A stretch of 64,000 bases of DNA, from positions 1 through 64,000 of the forward strand of contig JAJDTB010000027.1 of NCBI GenBank assembly GCA_022827345.1. Direction: 5' to 3'. The DNA is from Gemmatimonadota bacterium (GTDB taxonomy: Bacteria > Gemmatimonadota > Gemmatimonadetes > Longimicrobiales > Gaopeijiaceae). The notes under the pieces are model-generated. The model was given only the letters and a program-made list of their open reading frames with translations, did not search any database and was not told the DNA's origin. A program made the translations under genes and the position numbers. Below are positions 1 through 7,941 of this stretch, piece by piece. Numbering within the stretch: the first letter of the stretch is position 1; each line of letters starts with the position of its first letter.

Positions 1-123
1 CGTTTTCGGGGGCCCCCCCCCCCCCCCCGCCCCTACGGCTGGGCGGGGGCGTGCCTGAAATTTGGGCCCGCCGCTGGGTGAACCCCCCCGGGGGGGGCCC
101 CCCCGCTGCACTCGGCCCCTGCC
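1..123. other. G/C homopolymer-rich left edge
   Basis: The first 123 bases hold long C and G homopolymers (a run of about 17 C near position 13, and facing C and G runs near 86-107). No reading frame or promoter is visible. The pattern is unlike anything else in the window and could be a strong GC hairpin or terminator, or a low-quality contig end. Confidence 0.5.
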
Positions 124-960
124 TCAACCCACCCCGATGGACACTCCCACCCGGTAGGTGACCAGATTCGCGTCGCTCACGATGGGATCGTGCGGGATGC
201 CCCGCCGACCGCGCGTGTCACGGTACCAGCGATCCCAGCGCCCGCGACCCAGGTCGCCCTTGACCAGGTACTCGGCGATCCCGTTGCGCTGGTAGGACGC
301 TGAAAGGTCCACCGCGACCGACACCTCGCCCTGGTAGACCTCGACCGACACGCCGCCGCCGCCATTCAGCGCCATGTTGAAGTCGTCGAAGTTGATGCTC
401 GAGGCGAACGGCTCCGGGTCGCCGTGTCCGCGCACGTCGGTCTCGGTCACGAAATACGAAAAGCCGAAGGTGCCGTAGACATAGGGCCGGACTGCACCCT
501 GGATGAGGTAGAACTGCGGCCCGATCCCCGCCGAGACGATCGAGTTGGTCGTGTTGACCCTCACATCGACCGGGATCGTGGAACTCAGGGGCGCGTCGTA
601 GGACTCGCTGCCATACACCACGATGCTGCCATCGAAGCGCAACGCGGCCCGGCGGTCCCGGTCGAGATAGAGTGCCGCCCCAACACCCACGCCGCCGCCG
701 AGTTCCACGTGCGACTGAAACTCTCCCACCGGAAGAGCCACATGCCCGTACATGTAGAATTCGCCCTGGGGATCGTCCCAGAAGCCGAGGACACCCTGAT
801 CATCGGAGGGTTGGGCTGCGCTCGCGAGCACCCCGGCCAACGCTGGACGACCTTCGGACTCCTGCCCATGCAGGCTCGCCGCCGGAGGCATCCCAACCAG
901 CGCAACAGCCCCTGCCAGCACGACCGTCCACGACACCGATCCCAAGAATCGCAAACTCAC
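124..960 (-). CDS. Outer-membrane beta-barrel-like secreted protein
   Basis: This 278-residue protein has a Sec signal peptide of about 33 residues (hydrophobic VVLAGAVALVGM, then an AxA-like site before QESEG). The body alternates polar and hydrophobic residues in short strands with Gly/Asn turns (FYMYGHVALPVG, FYLIQGAVRPYVYGTFGFS, VTYRVGVSIGVG), typical of small OmpA/OmpW-type eight-stranded barrels. It ends in a hydrophobic strand. The GTG start at 960 overlaps the TGA of the upstream deacylase gene by 4 bases (GTGA), so translation is probably coupled. No specific family could be named. An outer-membrane location is inferred from pattern only. Confidence 0.6.
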   Translation of the reverse strand: MSLRFLGSVSWTVVLAGAVALVGMPPAASLHGQESEGRPALAGVLASAAQPSDDQGVLGFWDDPQGEFYMYGHVALPVGEFQSHVELGGGVGVGAALYLDRDRRAALRFDGSIVVYGSESYDAPLSSTIPVDVRVNTTNSIVSAGIGPQFYLIQGAVRPYVYGTFGFSYFVTETDVRGHGDPEPFASSINFDDFNMALNGGGGVSVEVYQGEVSVAVDLSASYQRNGIAEYLVKGDLGRGRWDRWYRDTRGRRGIPHDPIVSDANLVTYRVGVSIGVG

Positions 961-2774
961 TCGCTGACCCCCCTTGCCCGGGCGTCCTTCTCCCGCCGGT
1001 CGAGCACCTCTCCGGGCAGCGCCCCGGTAAGCTCGCCGTCGTCGACCGTGAATCGGCCATTCACCAGCACATACTCGATACCCGTCGGATAGAGGTCAGG
1101 TTCCATGATCGTTGCAGGGGACGTGATTTCGTCGTAGTCGAAAACGACCAGATCCGCCTTGTAGCCCTCGCGCAGGTGCCCGCGGTCCTTCAGCCCGACG
1201 ATCTGCGCCGCCAGCCCCGTCGACGAGCGGATCGCAAACGGCAGCGTGATCACGCCGCGCTCCTTGACGTAATGCGAGATCTTCCGCGCGAACGCCCCGT
1301 ACGACCGCGGGTGCTGACCGGGCCGCGTCCAAAGCAGGACGGAACCGTCGGTCGAGGTAGACGTGTACTCCTGCCGCATGTAGTTCTCGACGTCGAACCG
1401 GTGGCCGGCGACGGGACGGAAGCGCGCGCCTGCGGGCCCGAGTTCAGTCGATTCGAGGGCGAAGTGAACGAGTTGTTCAAAGGGCGACCGCCCCGCTTCG
1501 TCAGCGATCTCCGCAAGGTACCGTCCCACCGTCTCGGGAAAGTCGGGGGCGGAGACGACGATGTGCCTGTCCGCGCCGCCCTGCAGGCGCAGAATGTACT
1601 CCGTGTCGCGCTCGAGCTCTGCCGCGGCCACCGGATCGGCAAGGTTGGCGCGCAGGTTGCCCTTCGGGTCGCCCATCAGCTCGGGATCGCGCCACAGCGG
1701 CGAATCGAGCCCGCCCGAGCGGTCGGTGCCGGGCGGCGCGTAGCCCCAGTCCGGCAGCACGTCGACGGGACCGCCGCCGAAGGTCTCGTACGGGTACTGG
1801 TCGAGGTAGACGTCGACGCCCTCGCGCCGGGCGGCCTCGATCATGAGGATGTCGGTCTGCGAATGGCCCCAGGTGTCGGTGCCCTTGGCCTTGATGTGCG
1901 TGCCCACCACCCGGATCCCGGCCGCGCGTCCGATCTCGATCGTCTCGCGCATGCCGTCGGTGCCGGTGAGCGGCTGCCCATCCACGATCGAGGGGATCTG
2001 CCAGAGCGGCAGCGGCGACTGGCTGCGCTGGTGGGAGTAGTAGAAGCCGTCGTAGGGCGCGACCTCCTTCGCCAGCGCGATCAGCTCTTCCGTCGTGCTG
2101 AAACGCCCGGGCCGGTACTCGGGTCCGGCGCCGAGACCCCAGGCTCCGGCTTCCATCCCCCCGCGCACGAGCTCGGCCATCCGCGCGATCTCGTCGGCCG
2201 TCGCGGGGCGTTCGTAGTCATCCCCCATCACCAACCCACGCACGGTCGCATGGCCCACCATCGGCACCACGTTGGTCGCCACGCCCGGGGTCCGGTAGGC
2301 CTCCATCTCGTCGGGGATCGGCCACACCGGATTGCGTCCGTCGGGGCCGAAGACGGAGGTGGTGATCCCCTGCATGACCAGATTGTGCGCGCGGCGGCCG
2401 TCGATGTTGTCGGACGCGAAGGCCCGGTCGGCGTGCGAGTGCATGTCGATGAAGCCGGGCACGACGTACTTGCCCGTCGCGTCGATGATGCGGGTCGCGG
2501 TGGCGCCGGGGAGCCTGCCGATGCTGACGATCCGGTCGCCGGTGATGCCGACGTCGGCGGTGAAGGCGGGGCTTCCCGAGCCGTCGAGGACCATGCCGCC
2601 GCGGATGAGGAGGTCGAATTGCTGGGCGGAGGCGGGGGTGGCCAGCGCGGCACAGGCGACCGCGAGCGCGGCCGCGGCGAGCACGACCCGGGCAGGGACG
2701 GCGGCGCGGGTGGCAGGCGTAGCCAGGGCGAAGTGGACGCGGAGCGGGCGGGCGAAGTAGCGCATGTTTACCAC
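957..2774 (-). CDS. N-acyl-D-amino-acid deacylase family amidohydrolase, exported
   Basis: A 605-residue metal-dependent amidohydrolase of the D-aminoacylase/dihydroorotase-like family. It begins with a signal peptide (hydrophobic VVLAAAALAVACAALA, cleavage near PASA-QQ). Then come the typical DLLIRGGMVLDGSG entry strand and the VVPGFIDMHSHAD metal motif at about residue 110. A conserved GTHIKAKG lies mid-protein, and the C-terminus is DLVVFDYDEI...YVLVNGRFTVDDGELT. The family removes acyl groups from N-acyl-D-amino acids or related amides. Export suggests use of D-amino-acid or peptidoglycan-derived material, which is an inference. GTG at 2774 overlaps the vapC stop by 7 bases; ATG at 2765 is an alternative that avoids this. 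Neither has a clear Shine-Dalgarno. Confidence 0.85.
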   Translation of the reverse strand: MVNMRYFARPLRVHFALATPATRAAVPARVVLAAAALAVACAALATPASAQQFDLLIRGGMVLDGSGSPAFTADVGITGDRIVSIGRLPGATATRIIDATGKYVVPGFIDMHSHADRAFASDNIDGRRAHNLVMQGITTSVFGPDGRNPVWPIPDEMEAYRTPGVATNVVPMVGHATVRGLVMGDDYERPATADEIARMAELVRGGMEAGAWGLGAGPEYRPGRFSTTEELIALAKEVAPYDGFYYSHQRSQSPLPLWQIPSIVDGQPLTGTDGMRETIEIGRAAGIRVVGTHIKAKGTDTWGHSQTDILMIEAARREGVDVYLDQYPYETFGGGPVDVLPDWGYAPPGTDRSGGLDSPLWRDPELMGDPKGNLRANLADPVAAAELERDTEYILRLQGGADRHIVVSAPDFPETVGRYLAEIADEAGRSPFEQLVHFALESTELGPAGARFRPVAGHRFDVENYMRQEYTSTSTDGSVLLWTRPGQHPRSYGAFARKISHYVKERGVITLPFAIRSSTGLAAQIVGLKDRGHLREGYKADLVVFDYDEITSPATIMEPDLYPTGIEYVLVNGRFTVDDGELTGALPGEVLDRREKDARARGVSE

Positions 2775-3154
2775 AGGACGGGTGCGGGGTACCGGGCGAT
2801 CGCTTCATCCGGGGTCACGATCGTCAGGCCGTACAGGATGGCCTGGGTCACCAGTCCGCGGTCGAAGGGATCGCCGTGAAGCGGCGGAAGGAGATCATCG
2901 CGCGCGGCGGCTCGCTCGTCAAATGGAAGCGGCCGCAGCCCGAGCCACTCGCGGCGGCTCTGCACGTAGTGTCCTGGGGGCATGGGTAGCGGGAGACGGC
3001 CGATACGGTACTTGATCGATATTTCCCAGGCCGACAACGCGCTGAGGTAGACTTCGTTCGCAGGGTCGCGGCACGCCGATTTCGCCGCGTCGGACAGTCT
3101 CGGGTCCGCCGCGGCCAGCCACAGGAATGTGCAGGTGTCGACCAGGAGGCCCAC
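2768..3154 (-). CDS. vapC: VapC-type PIN-domain toxin
   Basis: This 128-residue PIN-domain ribonuclease is the toxin half of a type II toxin-antitoxin pair. The acidic active-site residues are visible: D6 in LLVDTCTFLW, E44 in SAWEISIK, D98 in GDPFDR and D116 in VTPDEAI. Its length is normal for the Phd-paired PIN group. The GTG start shares one base with the antitoxin stop (TAGTG at 3152-3156), the usual coupling. PIN toxins of this type cleave tRNA or rRNA; the exact target cannot be read here. The gene runs directly into the deacylase gene, so the toxin-antitoxin pair is embedded in a longer transcript. Confidence 0.88.
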   Translation of the reverse strand: MGLLVDTCTFLWLAAADPRLSDAAKSACRDPANEVYLSALSAWEISIKYRIGRLPLPMPPGHYVQSRREWLGLRPLPFDERAAARDDLLPPLHGDPFDRGLVTQAILYGLTIVTPDEAIARYPAPVLW

Positions 3155-3468
3155 TACTCGCCGCCGATACCGAACCGTCTATCGGCGGGTGCCTGGCCGC
3201 CGCGCCCCTGGCCGCCTCCGAGCTCGGAGCCGCCACCGCCCTCGAAAGCGCTCAGCACTTCTTCCGGAAGCGGCTCGAAGAAGCTGTCCGGAATGACCAT
3301 GCCCCGGTCGATGCCGATGGGACGCAACTCCATGGGCGTCGAGCGAATCGACCGGATTTCGGCCACGGGCACGTTGCGCCGGCAAAGCGTGATCGTTTCC
3401 CCGGCCTCAACCCGGGCAAGGTAGCGCGAGAGGTTGGCTCTGGCTTCCGCAATGTTGACCTTGTTCAT
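3154..3468 (-). CDS. Phd/YefM-type antitoxin
   Basis: A 104-residue antitoxin with the classic Phd/YefM N-terminus (MNKVNIAEARANLSRYL, then GETITLCRRNVPVAEI), which forms the DNA-binding fold. Its C-terminal tail (PDSFFEPLPEEVLSAFEGG) should wrap the VapC toxin. The tail ends in a Gly-rich, low-complexity stretch that is longer than usual. ATG at 3468 was chosen because the Phd fold begins there; longer frames upstream give no conserved sequence and run into queG. There is no Shine-Dalgarno in front of this ATG, and a promoter ends just upstream, so the message may be leaderless. Confidence 0.85.
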   Translation of the reverse strand: MNKVNIAEARANLSRYLARVEAGETITLCRRNVPVAEIRSIRSTPMELRPIGIDRGMVIPDSFFEPLPEEVLSAFEGGGGSELGGGQGRGGQAPADRRFGIGGE

Positions 3469-3503
3469 GTACAGTAACCTAGCGTTATAGATGTACATGT
3501 CAA
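3467..3503 (-). promoter_or_regulatory. Predicted phd-vapC promoter and operator
   Basis: Reading the minus strand, TTGACA lies at 3503-3498 and TAGGTT at 3481-3476 with a 16-base spacer, about 8 bases before the phd ATG. A 7-base inverted repeat, ATGTACA (3467-3473) and TGTACAT (3492-3498), brackets the spacer and touches both the -35 box and the start codon, as expected for Phd autorepression. The distances imply a leaderless transcript. This comes from motif inspection only. Confidence 0.45.
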
Positions 3504-3512
3504 TACAGCGCA

Positions 3513-4607
3513 TCACTGGCCGGTGGCAACCGCCGTTGCCTCTGCAACCCGTTCCAGCGCCCACCGGGCATGCTCGCGAACCAGCTCCGACCGGTCGGTC
3601 GCCGCCCTCTCCAGCACTGGAACAGCCTCCTCCGCACCCCAGTTGCCCAGCGCCACGCACACATTCCGCAGCAGGCCGTTCCGCCGCGCCCGCGACACCG
3701 GCGAGTCGCGGAACTCCCGCTGAAACCCCTTGCCGGACATGTCCAGCAACCGCGTGGCGAGGTCGATCAACCCCGGGTTGTCCAGTTCGGTGCGCGGGGA
3801 ATACGAGGACTCCGGCGTGGGCGTGGAAAACCGCTCGTTCCAGGGACACACCTCCTGGCAGATGTCGCAGCCGAAGACGCGGTTGCCGATCGCGGGGCGG
3901 AGTTCGCGCGGGATCGGTCCCTTCAGCTCGATGGTGAGATACGAGATGCAGCGCGTGGCATCCATGACGGGGGCGCCGTCGTCGTCGCGCCCGAGGAGGG
4001 CGCCGGTCGGGCAGGCGTCCAGGCAGCGCCGGCAGGTGCCGCAGTGGTCCTCGCGGAATGGGGCGGACGCCTCGAGGGGGAGGTCGGTGAGGAGGACGCC
4101 GAGGAAGAAGTACGAGCCCCGGCGCGGGTGGATGAGCATGGTGTTCTTCCCGAACCAGCCCAGGCCGGCGCGGGCGGCGAGTTCCCGCTCCAGGATCGGT
4201 CCCGTGTCGACGTAGGCGCGGCGCCGGAAGGGGCGCCCCGCGAGGGCTTCGAGGCGGGCCGCGAGGACCTCCAGCCGGTCGAGGACGACGTGGTGGTAGT
4301 CGCGGCCGCGGGCGTAGCGGGCGACGATCGCGCGGGAAGGGTCGCCGGGTGAGGTGGCGGGCTCATCGTCGGCGTAGGAATGGGCGACGACGAGCGCGCT
4401 CCGAAATCCCGGCAGGGTGAGGTCGAGGTCCGCGCGCCGCCTGACCGCGTCGGGGCGGGCGAGGTAGGCCATCTCGCCGTGCAGGCCGGCGGCGATCCAG
4501 CGGCGAAAGCGCGCCATGTGGTCGCTGCGTCCAAGGTTCACGGCACCAGCCATTTGGAAGCCGAGTGCGCGGGCTTCGGTGACTGCCTGTTCGGTGTCGA
4601 TGGTCAT
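3513..4607 (-). CDS. queG: Epoxyqueuosine reductase QueG
   Basis: QueG carries out the last step of queuosine tRNA modification, reducing epoxyqueuosine to queuosine with cobalamin and two 4Fe-4S clusters in the cytoplasm. Visible are the catalytic Asp in AYVDTGPILER (D134), GLGWFGKN, a first ferredoxin cluster (CGTCRRCLDACP, C189/C192/C195/C199) and a second (CDICQEVCPW, C247/C250/C254 with C220). A C-terminal HEAT-like tail (LGNWGAEEAVPVLERAA) follows. The 364-residue length fits the family. ATG at 4607 (MTIDTEQAV) was preferred over the longer frame to 4643 because it matches the usual QueG N-terminus; no strong ribosome site is seen. It ends 44 bases before phd. Confidence 0.93.
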   Translation of the reverse strand: MTIDTEQAVTEARALGFQMAGAVNLGRSDHMARFRRWIAAGLHGEMAYLARPDAVRRRADLDLTLPGFRSALVVAHSYADDEPATSPGDPSRAIVARYARGRDYHHVVLDRLEVLAARLEALAGRPFRRRAYVDTGPILERELAARAGLGWFGKNTMLIHPRRGSYFFLGVLLTDLPLEASAPFREDHCGTCRRCLDACPTGALLGRDDDGAPVMDATRCISYLTIELKGPIPRELRPAIGNRVFGCDICQEVCPWNERFSTPTPESSYSPRTELDNPGLIDLATRLLDMSGKGFQREFRDSPVSRARRNGLLRNVCVALGNWGAEEAVPVLERAATDRSELVREHARWALERVAEATAVATGQ

Positions 4608-4691
4608 GCTACTATTGTTTGCCGGGCGGGCGCGGGCCGCCAAGTCGGAAGGGCCCGCGGGGGCGCCCGCTCTCAGTCCGAAAGGGATGCC

Positions 4692-5861
4692 TTGCCGCTT
4701 GTTTCCGGGTCATGGGCGCCTCGCTGCGCCGTAGCTGTCGTCGTGGCCGCCGCACCGGTTTCCTCCGCCGCGTGCGATGCATTTACCCGGGACTACGACA
4801 TCTGGGTCGACACGCTCTCGACCGGGATGGTCCGCGTGTACAACCGCGATCTCCTCCGGAGCAGCCCGGAGCCGGATTTCGTTCTGCTCGAAGAACTGCG
4901 GTTGGGCCAGCTGACGGGCGGGCCCGCGGGCGAGGGACCGGAGGTGTTTGGTGATCTTGCGGGACTGGCTGTGGACGAAGCGGGACGGATCTACGTCGCG
5001 GACCGGACAATGCAGGATATCCGTGTCTTCGATCCGGAGGGGAGCTTCCTCCGGCGCTTTGGGGGCGAGGGAGACGGCCCGGGGGAATTCCGAGGGCTGG
5101 CTGGATTGGCATGGCACGCCTCGGGAATCCTCCTGGCCATGGACTTCGATGCCCGGAGGGTCACGGCGTTCGACTCTATCGGAGCGGTTCTGTCAACGGC
5201 GGCGCATCATCAAGCCACCCTCAACCTCCCGTCCGCCTGGCGGACCGAGTCCGATACGCTGGGATTCCTCTACGAGCGCGACTGGGACTCCCCGCCCTGG
5301 GCCGGGCTCGTTGTCAGACACCGGGTGCTTGCCGACATGTCTCTGGCTGCCGTGGACACGATCGCGCTGCCGACCCGGGAGGCCAATTTCGATACGATTC
5401 CGACCAGCTGGCGGCCCCTGTGGTCGGCAGACCCCGACGGCAGCATCTGGCACGGCAACATCGGCAGATTCCGTTTCTTCAAGGCCGCGGTCCGGGGGGA
5501 CACGACCCTGGCCGCGGAGTTGCGGCGACCGACGCCTCGGCTGGAAGGCCGCGAGCGAGACAGCCTCGGCGCCGCATGGGGACTGCCGTCGAACGCGCTC
5601 CCCAGATACAAGCCCGTCCTGCGATCGCTCCACGTCGCCCGGGACGGAAGGCTCTGGGTCTGGAATCCGCATGTGCACCGGACCTGGGGCAGGTGGGAGG
5701 TCTTCGCCGGGAATGGCTACCACCTGGGCCAGGTGGCCACACCGGTATTGCTGGCCGCCGTGCCCTCACCGGTGTTCGGACATGGCACGATTACAGGCGT
5801 CACCGAGGATAGTGCGGGGGTTAAATACGTCGTCCGCCTGCGCGCGCCCGAAATGGACTGA
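4692..5861 (+). CDS. 6-bladed beta-propeller (NHL-like) lipoprotein
   Basis: This 389-residue protein carries NHL/6-bladed-propeller repeats, such as LAGLAVDEAGRIYVADRTMQDIRVFDPEGSFLRRFGG and the LAGLAWHASGILLAMDFDARRVTAFD blade. TTG at 4692 was chosen because it sits 4 bases after AAAGGGA and gives a short lipoprotein signal (VAVVVAAAPVSSAAC) with the modified Cys near residue 27. The frame runs further upstream, but only antisense to queG. Such lipoproteins are common in Bacteroidota and Gemmatimonadota and usually have no assigned substrate. It ends one base before the convergent coiled-coil gene. Confidence 0.65.
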   Translation: MPLVSGSWAPRCAVAVVVAAAPVSSAACDAFTRDYDIWVDTLSTGMVRVYNRDLLRSSPEPDFVLLEELRLGQLTGGPAGEGPEVFGDLAGLAVDEAGRIYVADRTMQDIRVFDPEGSFLRRFGGEGDGPGEFRGLAGLAWHASGILLAMDFDARRVTAFDSIGAVLSTAAHHQATLNLPSAWRTESDTLGFLYERDWDSPPWAGLVVRHRVLADMSLAAVDTIALPTREANFDTIPTSWRPLWSADPDGSIWHGNIGRFRFFKAAVRGDTTLAAELRRPTPRLEGRERDSLGAAWGLPSNALPRYKPVLRSLHVARDGRLWVWNPHVHRTWGRWEVFAGNGYHLGQVATPVLLAAVPSPVFGHGTITGVTEDSAGVKYVVRLRAPEMD

Positions 5862-6467
5862 TCAGTTGGCCAGGATGTCCTTCAGGTCGTCGATGCGGGC
5901 CACTGTCACATCCTTCAAGTCGGCGATCCGGCTCGCCGTCACGTTCCTGAAGTCCTCCACTCTGGCCGCCATGACATCCTTCATGTCATCGAAGCGCTTC
6001 CCGATGTCGTCGAAGCGGTTGCCCATATCGTCGGAGCGCTTGCCCATGTCGTCAAAGCGTTTGCCCATGTCGTCGAAACGCTTGCCCATGTCGTCAAAAC
6101 GGTTCCCCATGTCGTCAAAACGCGTCTCGACACGCCGTTCGACATCCCGGATGTTCTGACCGATCGCGCTGTGAGCGTCCCGGCTCTCGGTCTGCACCAA
6201 TTCGATCTCGGTCCGCACTTCACTGAACCGCCGGTCCATGGAGCGTTGCATGTCGTCGAATCGCTTGTCGACGGACTCGAAACGGGTGTCTACGGCATCG
6301 AAACGGGTGTCTACGGACCTGAACCGCTCATCAACCAGTTCGAATTTCGTCTCCATCCATGCCTTCATGTCTTCGAACCGCCTGCCCATCCAGATGCTGA
6401 TGGCCGTAAAGCCGACGATCAGCACCACCATTTCGGCTGCGAATCCGATCCACTCGGTCGTTGGCAC
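5862..6467 (-). CDS. Membrane-anchored heptad-repeat coiled-coil protein
   Basis: A 201-residue protein with one N-terminal membrane segment (about residues 10-28, FAAEMVVLIVGFTAISIWMG) followed by an almost unbroken coiled coil. Heptads of the form RFxxVDT and then RFDDMGK repeat through the middle, and the end shifts to RIADLKDVT/RIDDLKDIL units. The GTG start at 6467 is preceded by AGGAG at good spacing. It resembles the short CCDC90/DUF1640-like coiled-coil proteins, which have no clear biochemical role. The DNA of the repeated part is itself a near-perfect 21-base tandem array. Its function is unknown. Confidence 0.7.
   Translation of the reverse strand: MPTTEWIGFAAEMVVLIVGFTAISIWMGRRFEDMKAWMETKFELVDERFRSVDTRFDAVDTRFESVDKRFDDMQRSMDRRFSEVRTEIELVQTESRDAHSAIGQNIRDVERRVETRFDDMGNRFDDMGKRFDDMGKRFDDMGKRSDDMGNRFDDIGKRFDDMKDVMAARVEDFRNVTASRIADLKDVTVARIDDLKDILAN
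5986..6125 (-). repeat. 21-bp tandem repeat inside the coiled-coil gene
   Basis: About seven 21-base units (plus strand: GTCGTCAAAGCGTTTGCCCAT and close variants) encode successive FDDMGKR heptads. Sequence identity exceeds what the protein repeat alone requires, which points to recent slippage or unequal crossing-over. A second, looser array (ACGGGTGTCTACG-type units) lies at about 6255-6320 in the same gene. Confidence 0.85.
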
Positions 6468-6709
6468 CGCGATGCTCCTGTTCTTTCCCCGATCTCGTCA
6501 TTTGTAATACCGCTTGCCGACATCAGGCAAGGGGTGCGATTCGAAGATCGCCCCGCGGGAGACCACGGGCCATGGCTGAATGGGACAGACGGACGTTCGA
6601 ACGGGCACAATGCCCTGAATCGATTTCCCCAAGCGCCGGGTACGCGCGGGTGCTATCCTTGGGCTGCCCATTCCGCCCCGCGGACACTTGAACTCTCGCT
6701 CCCGTTCGC

Positions 6710-7834
6710 ATGAACCTGGACCAGATCCGCAGCTCCTTCCCCATCCTGCAGCGCCGCAACTATCTCAACTCCTGCTCGCTCGGCGCGCTGTCGAACCGGG
6801 CGGAGGACCGCCTGCGCGACTTCACCGCCAAGTGGCACGACCTCGGCGCGTCGGCGTGGTACGAGCACTGGTGGGGCGCCCTCGGTGACCTCCGCGGCCG
6901 GATCGAGGCGATGTTCGGTGCCCCCGGCGGCACGATCGCGCTCATGCCGTCCACCTCGGCGTGCCTGGCGGCGGTCTCGTCCAGCCTGGACTGGTCGAAG
7001 CGCAACCGGATCGTCACCACCGAGCTGGACTTTCCCACCCTGCTCTACCAGTGGAAGGTGCGCCCCGACGCCGAGATGGTCGTGCTGGAGAGCCACGACG
7101 GCGTCCACATCGACCCGCAGCAGTTCGCGGACGCCGTCGACGACCGCACGCTCGCGATCGCCACCAGCCACGTCTTCTTCACGACCGGCGCGATCCAGGA
7201 CCTGGGCGCGATCGGCGACATCGCGCGGCGGGCCGGCGCGTACAGCCTGATCGACGGCTATCAGGGAGCCGGACAGGTTCCGGTCGACCTCCCCGCGACC
7301 GCAGTGGATTTCTACACGTCGGGCCCCCTCAAGTGGCTGTGCGGCGGCCCCGGCCTCGCCTACCTCTACGTCCGCAGCGACCGGATTGCCACGCTCCATC
7401 CCACGATCACCAGCTGGTTCGCGACCAAGGACCAGTTCCAGTTCAACTCCGGCGAATTCCGTTATCACGAGGATGCGCGGCGCTTCGAACTCGGCACCCC
7501 GGCGCTCGCGACGGTGCACACCTCGCTCGGCGGCCAGGAGATCGTGGACGAGGTCGGGATGGCAGAGATCCGCGCGCAGAACGTCGCGCTGACCGAGCGG
7601 CTGGTGGAGCGGTGCCGCGCGGCCGGGTTCGCACTTCGCGTCAGCGACGACCCCGATGCCCGCTCGGCCATCGTCCTCGTGCGGCACCACGAACCCGGCG
7701 CCGCGGTCGCACGTCTCGCCGAGCGCGGAATCATCGTCGACAACCGGCCCGGCGTCGTGCGCGCCAGCCCGCACTTCTACAACACGCTCGACGAGGTCGA
7801 CGAGTTCGTGGAGGCGCTGGGCGCAACGTCGTGA
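6710..7834 (+). CDS. Class V aminotransferase-fold PLP enzyme
   Basis: This 374-residue cytoplasmic PLP enzyme belongs to the class V aminotransferase / cysteine-desulfurase-like superfamily. Landmarks are the N-terminal YLNSCSLGALS, the PLP Asp in LIDGYQGAGQVPVDL, and the Schiff-base Lys in TSGPLKWLCGGPG. The C-terminal small domain holds GIIVDNRPGVVRASPHFYNTLDEVDEF. No signal peptide is present. The nearest functional groups are kynureninase-like and isopenicillin-N-epimerase-like enzymes; the substrate cannot be decided. It is followed after 107 bases by the M14 peptidase on the same strand. Confidence 0.8.
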   Translation: MNLDQIRSSFPILQRRNYLNSCSLGALSNRAEDRLRDFTAKWHDLGASAWYEHWWGALGDLRGRIEAMFGAPGGTIALMPSTSACLAAVSSSLDWSKRNRIVTTELDFPTLLYQWKVRPDAEMVVLESHDGVHIDPQQFADAVDDRTLAIATSHVFFTTGAIQDLGAIGDIARRAGAYSLIDGYQGAGQVPVDLPATAVDFYTSGPLKWLCGGPGLAYLYVRSDRIATLHPTITSWFATKDQFQFNSGEFRYHEDARRFELGTPALATVHTSLGGQEIVDEVGMAEIRAQNVALTERLVERCRAAGFALRVSDDPDARSAIVLVRHHEPGAAVARLAERGIIVDNRPGVVRASPHFYNTLDEVDEFVEALGATS

Positions 7835-7941
7835 CCGTGGCAAGCTGTCCCTGCGGCTGGACCGGAAGACGGTGCAGACGCGCGCGGATCGTGCAATAGT
7901 AAAGCCACCTTCCGTCCATCCTCCGACCGAGAGAACCTTCC

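Noticed and set aside
672-2879. 735-codon plus-strand frame antisense to the deacylase
   Set aside because: No recognisable domain; the minus-strand product is a clear amidohydrolase with a signal peptide.
5986-6125. Possible CRISPR-like array
   Set aside because: The 21-base units are contiguous without spacers and encode in-frame heptads of a coiled coil.
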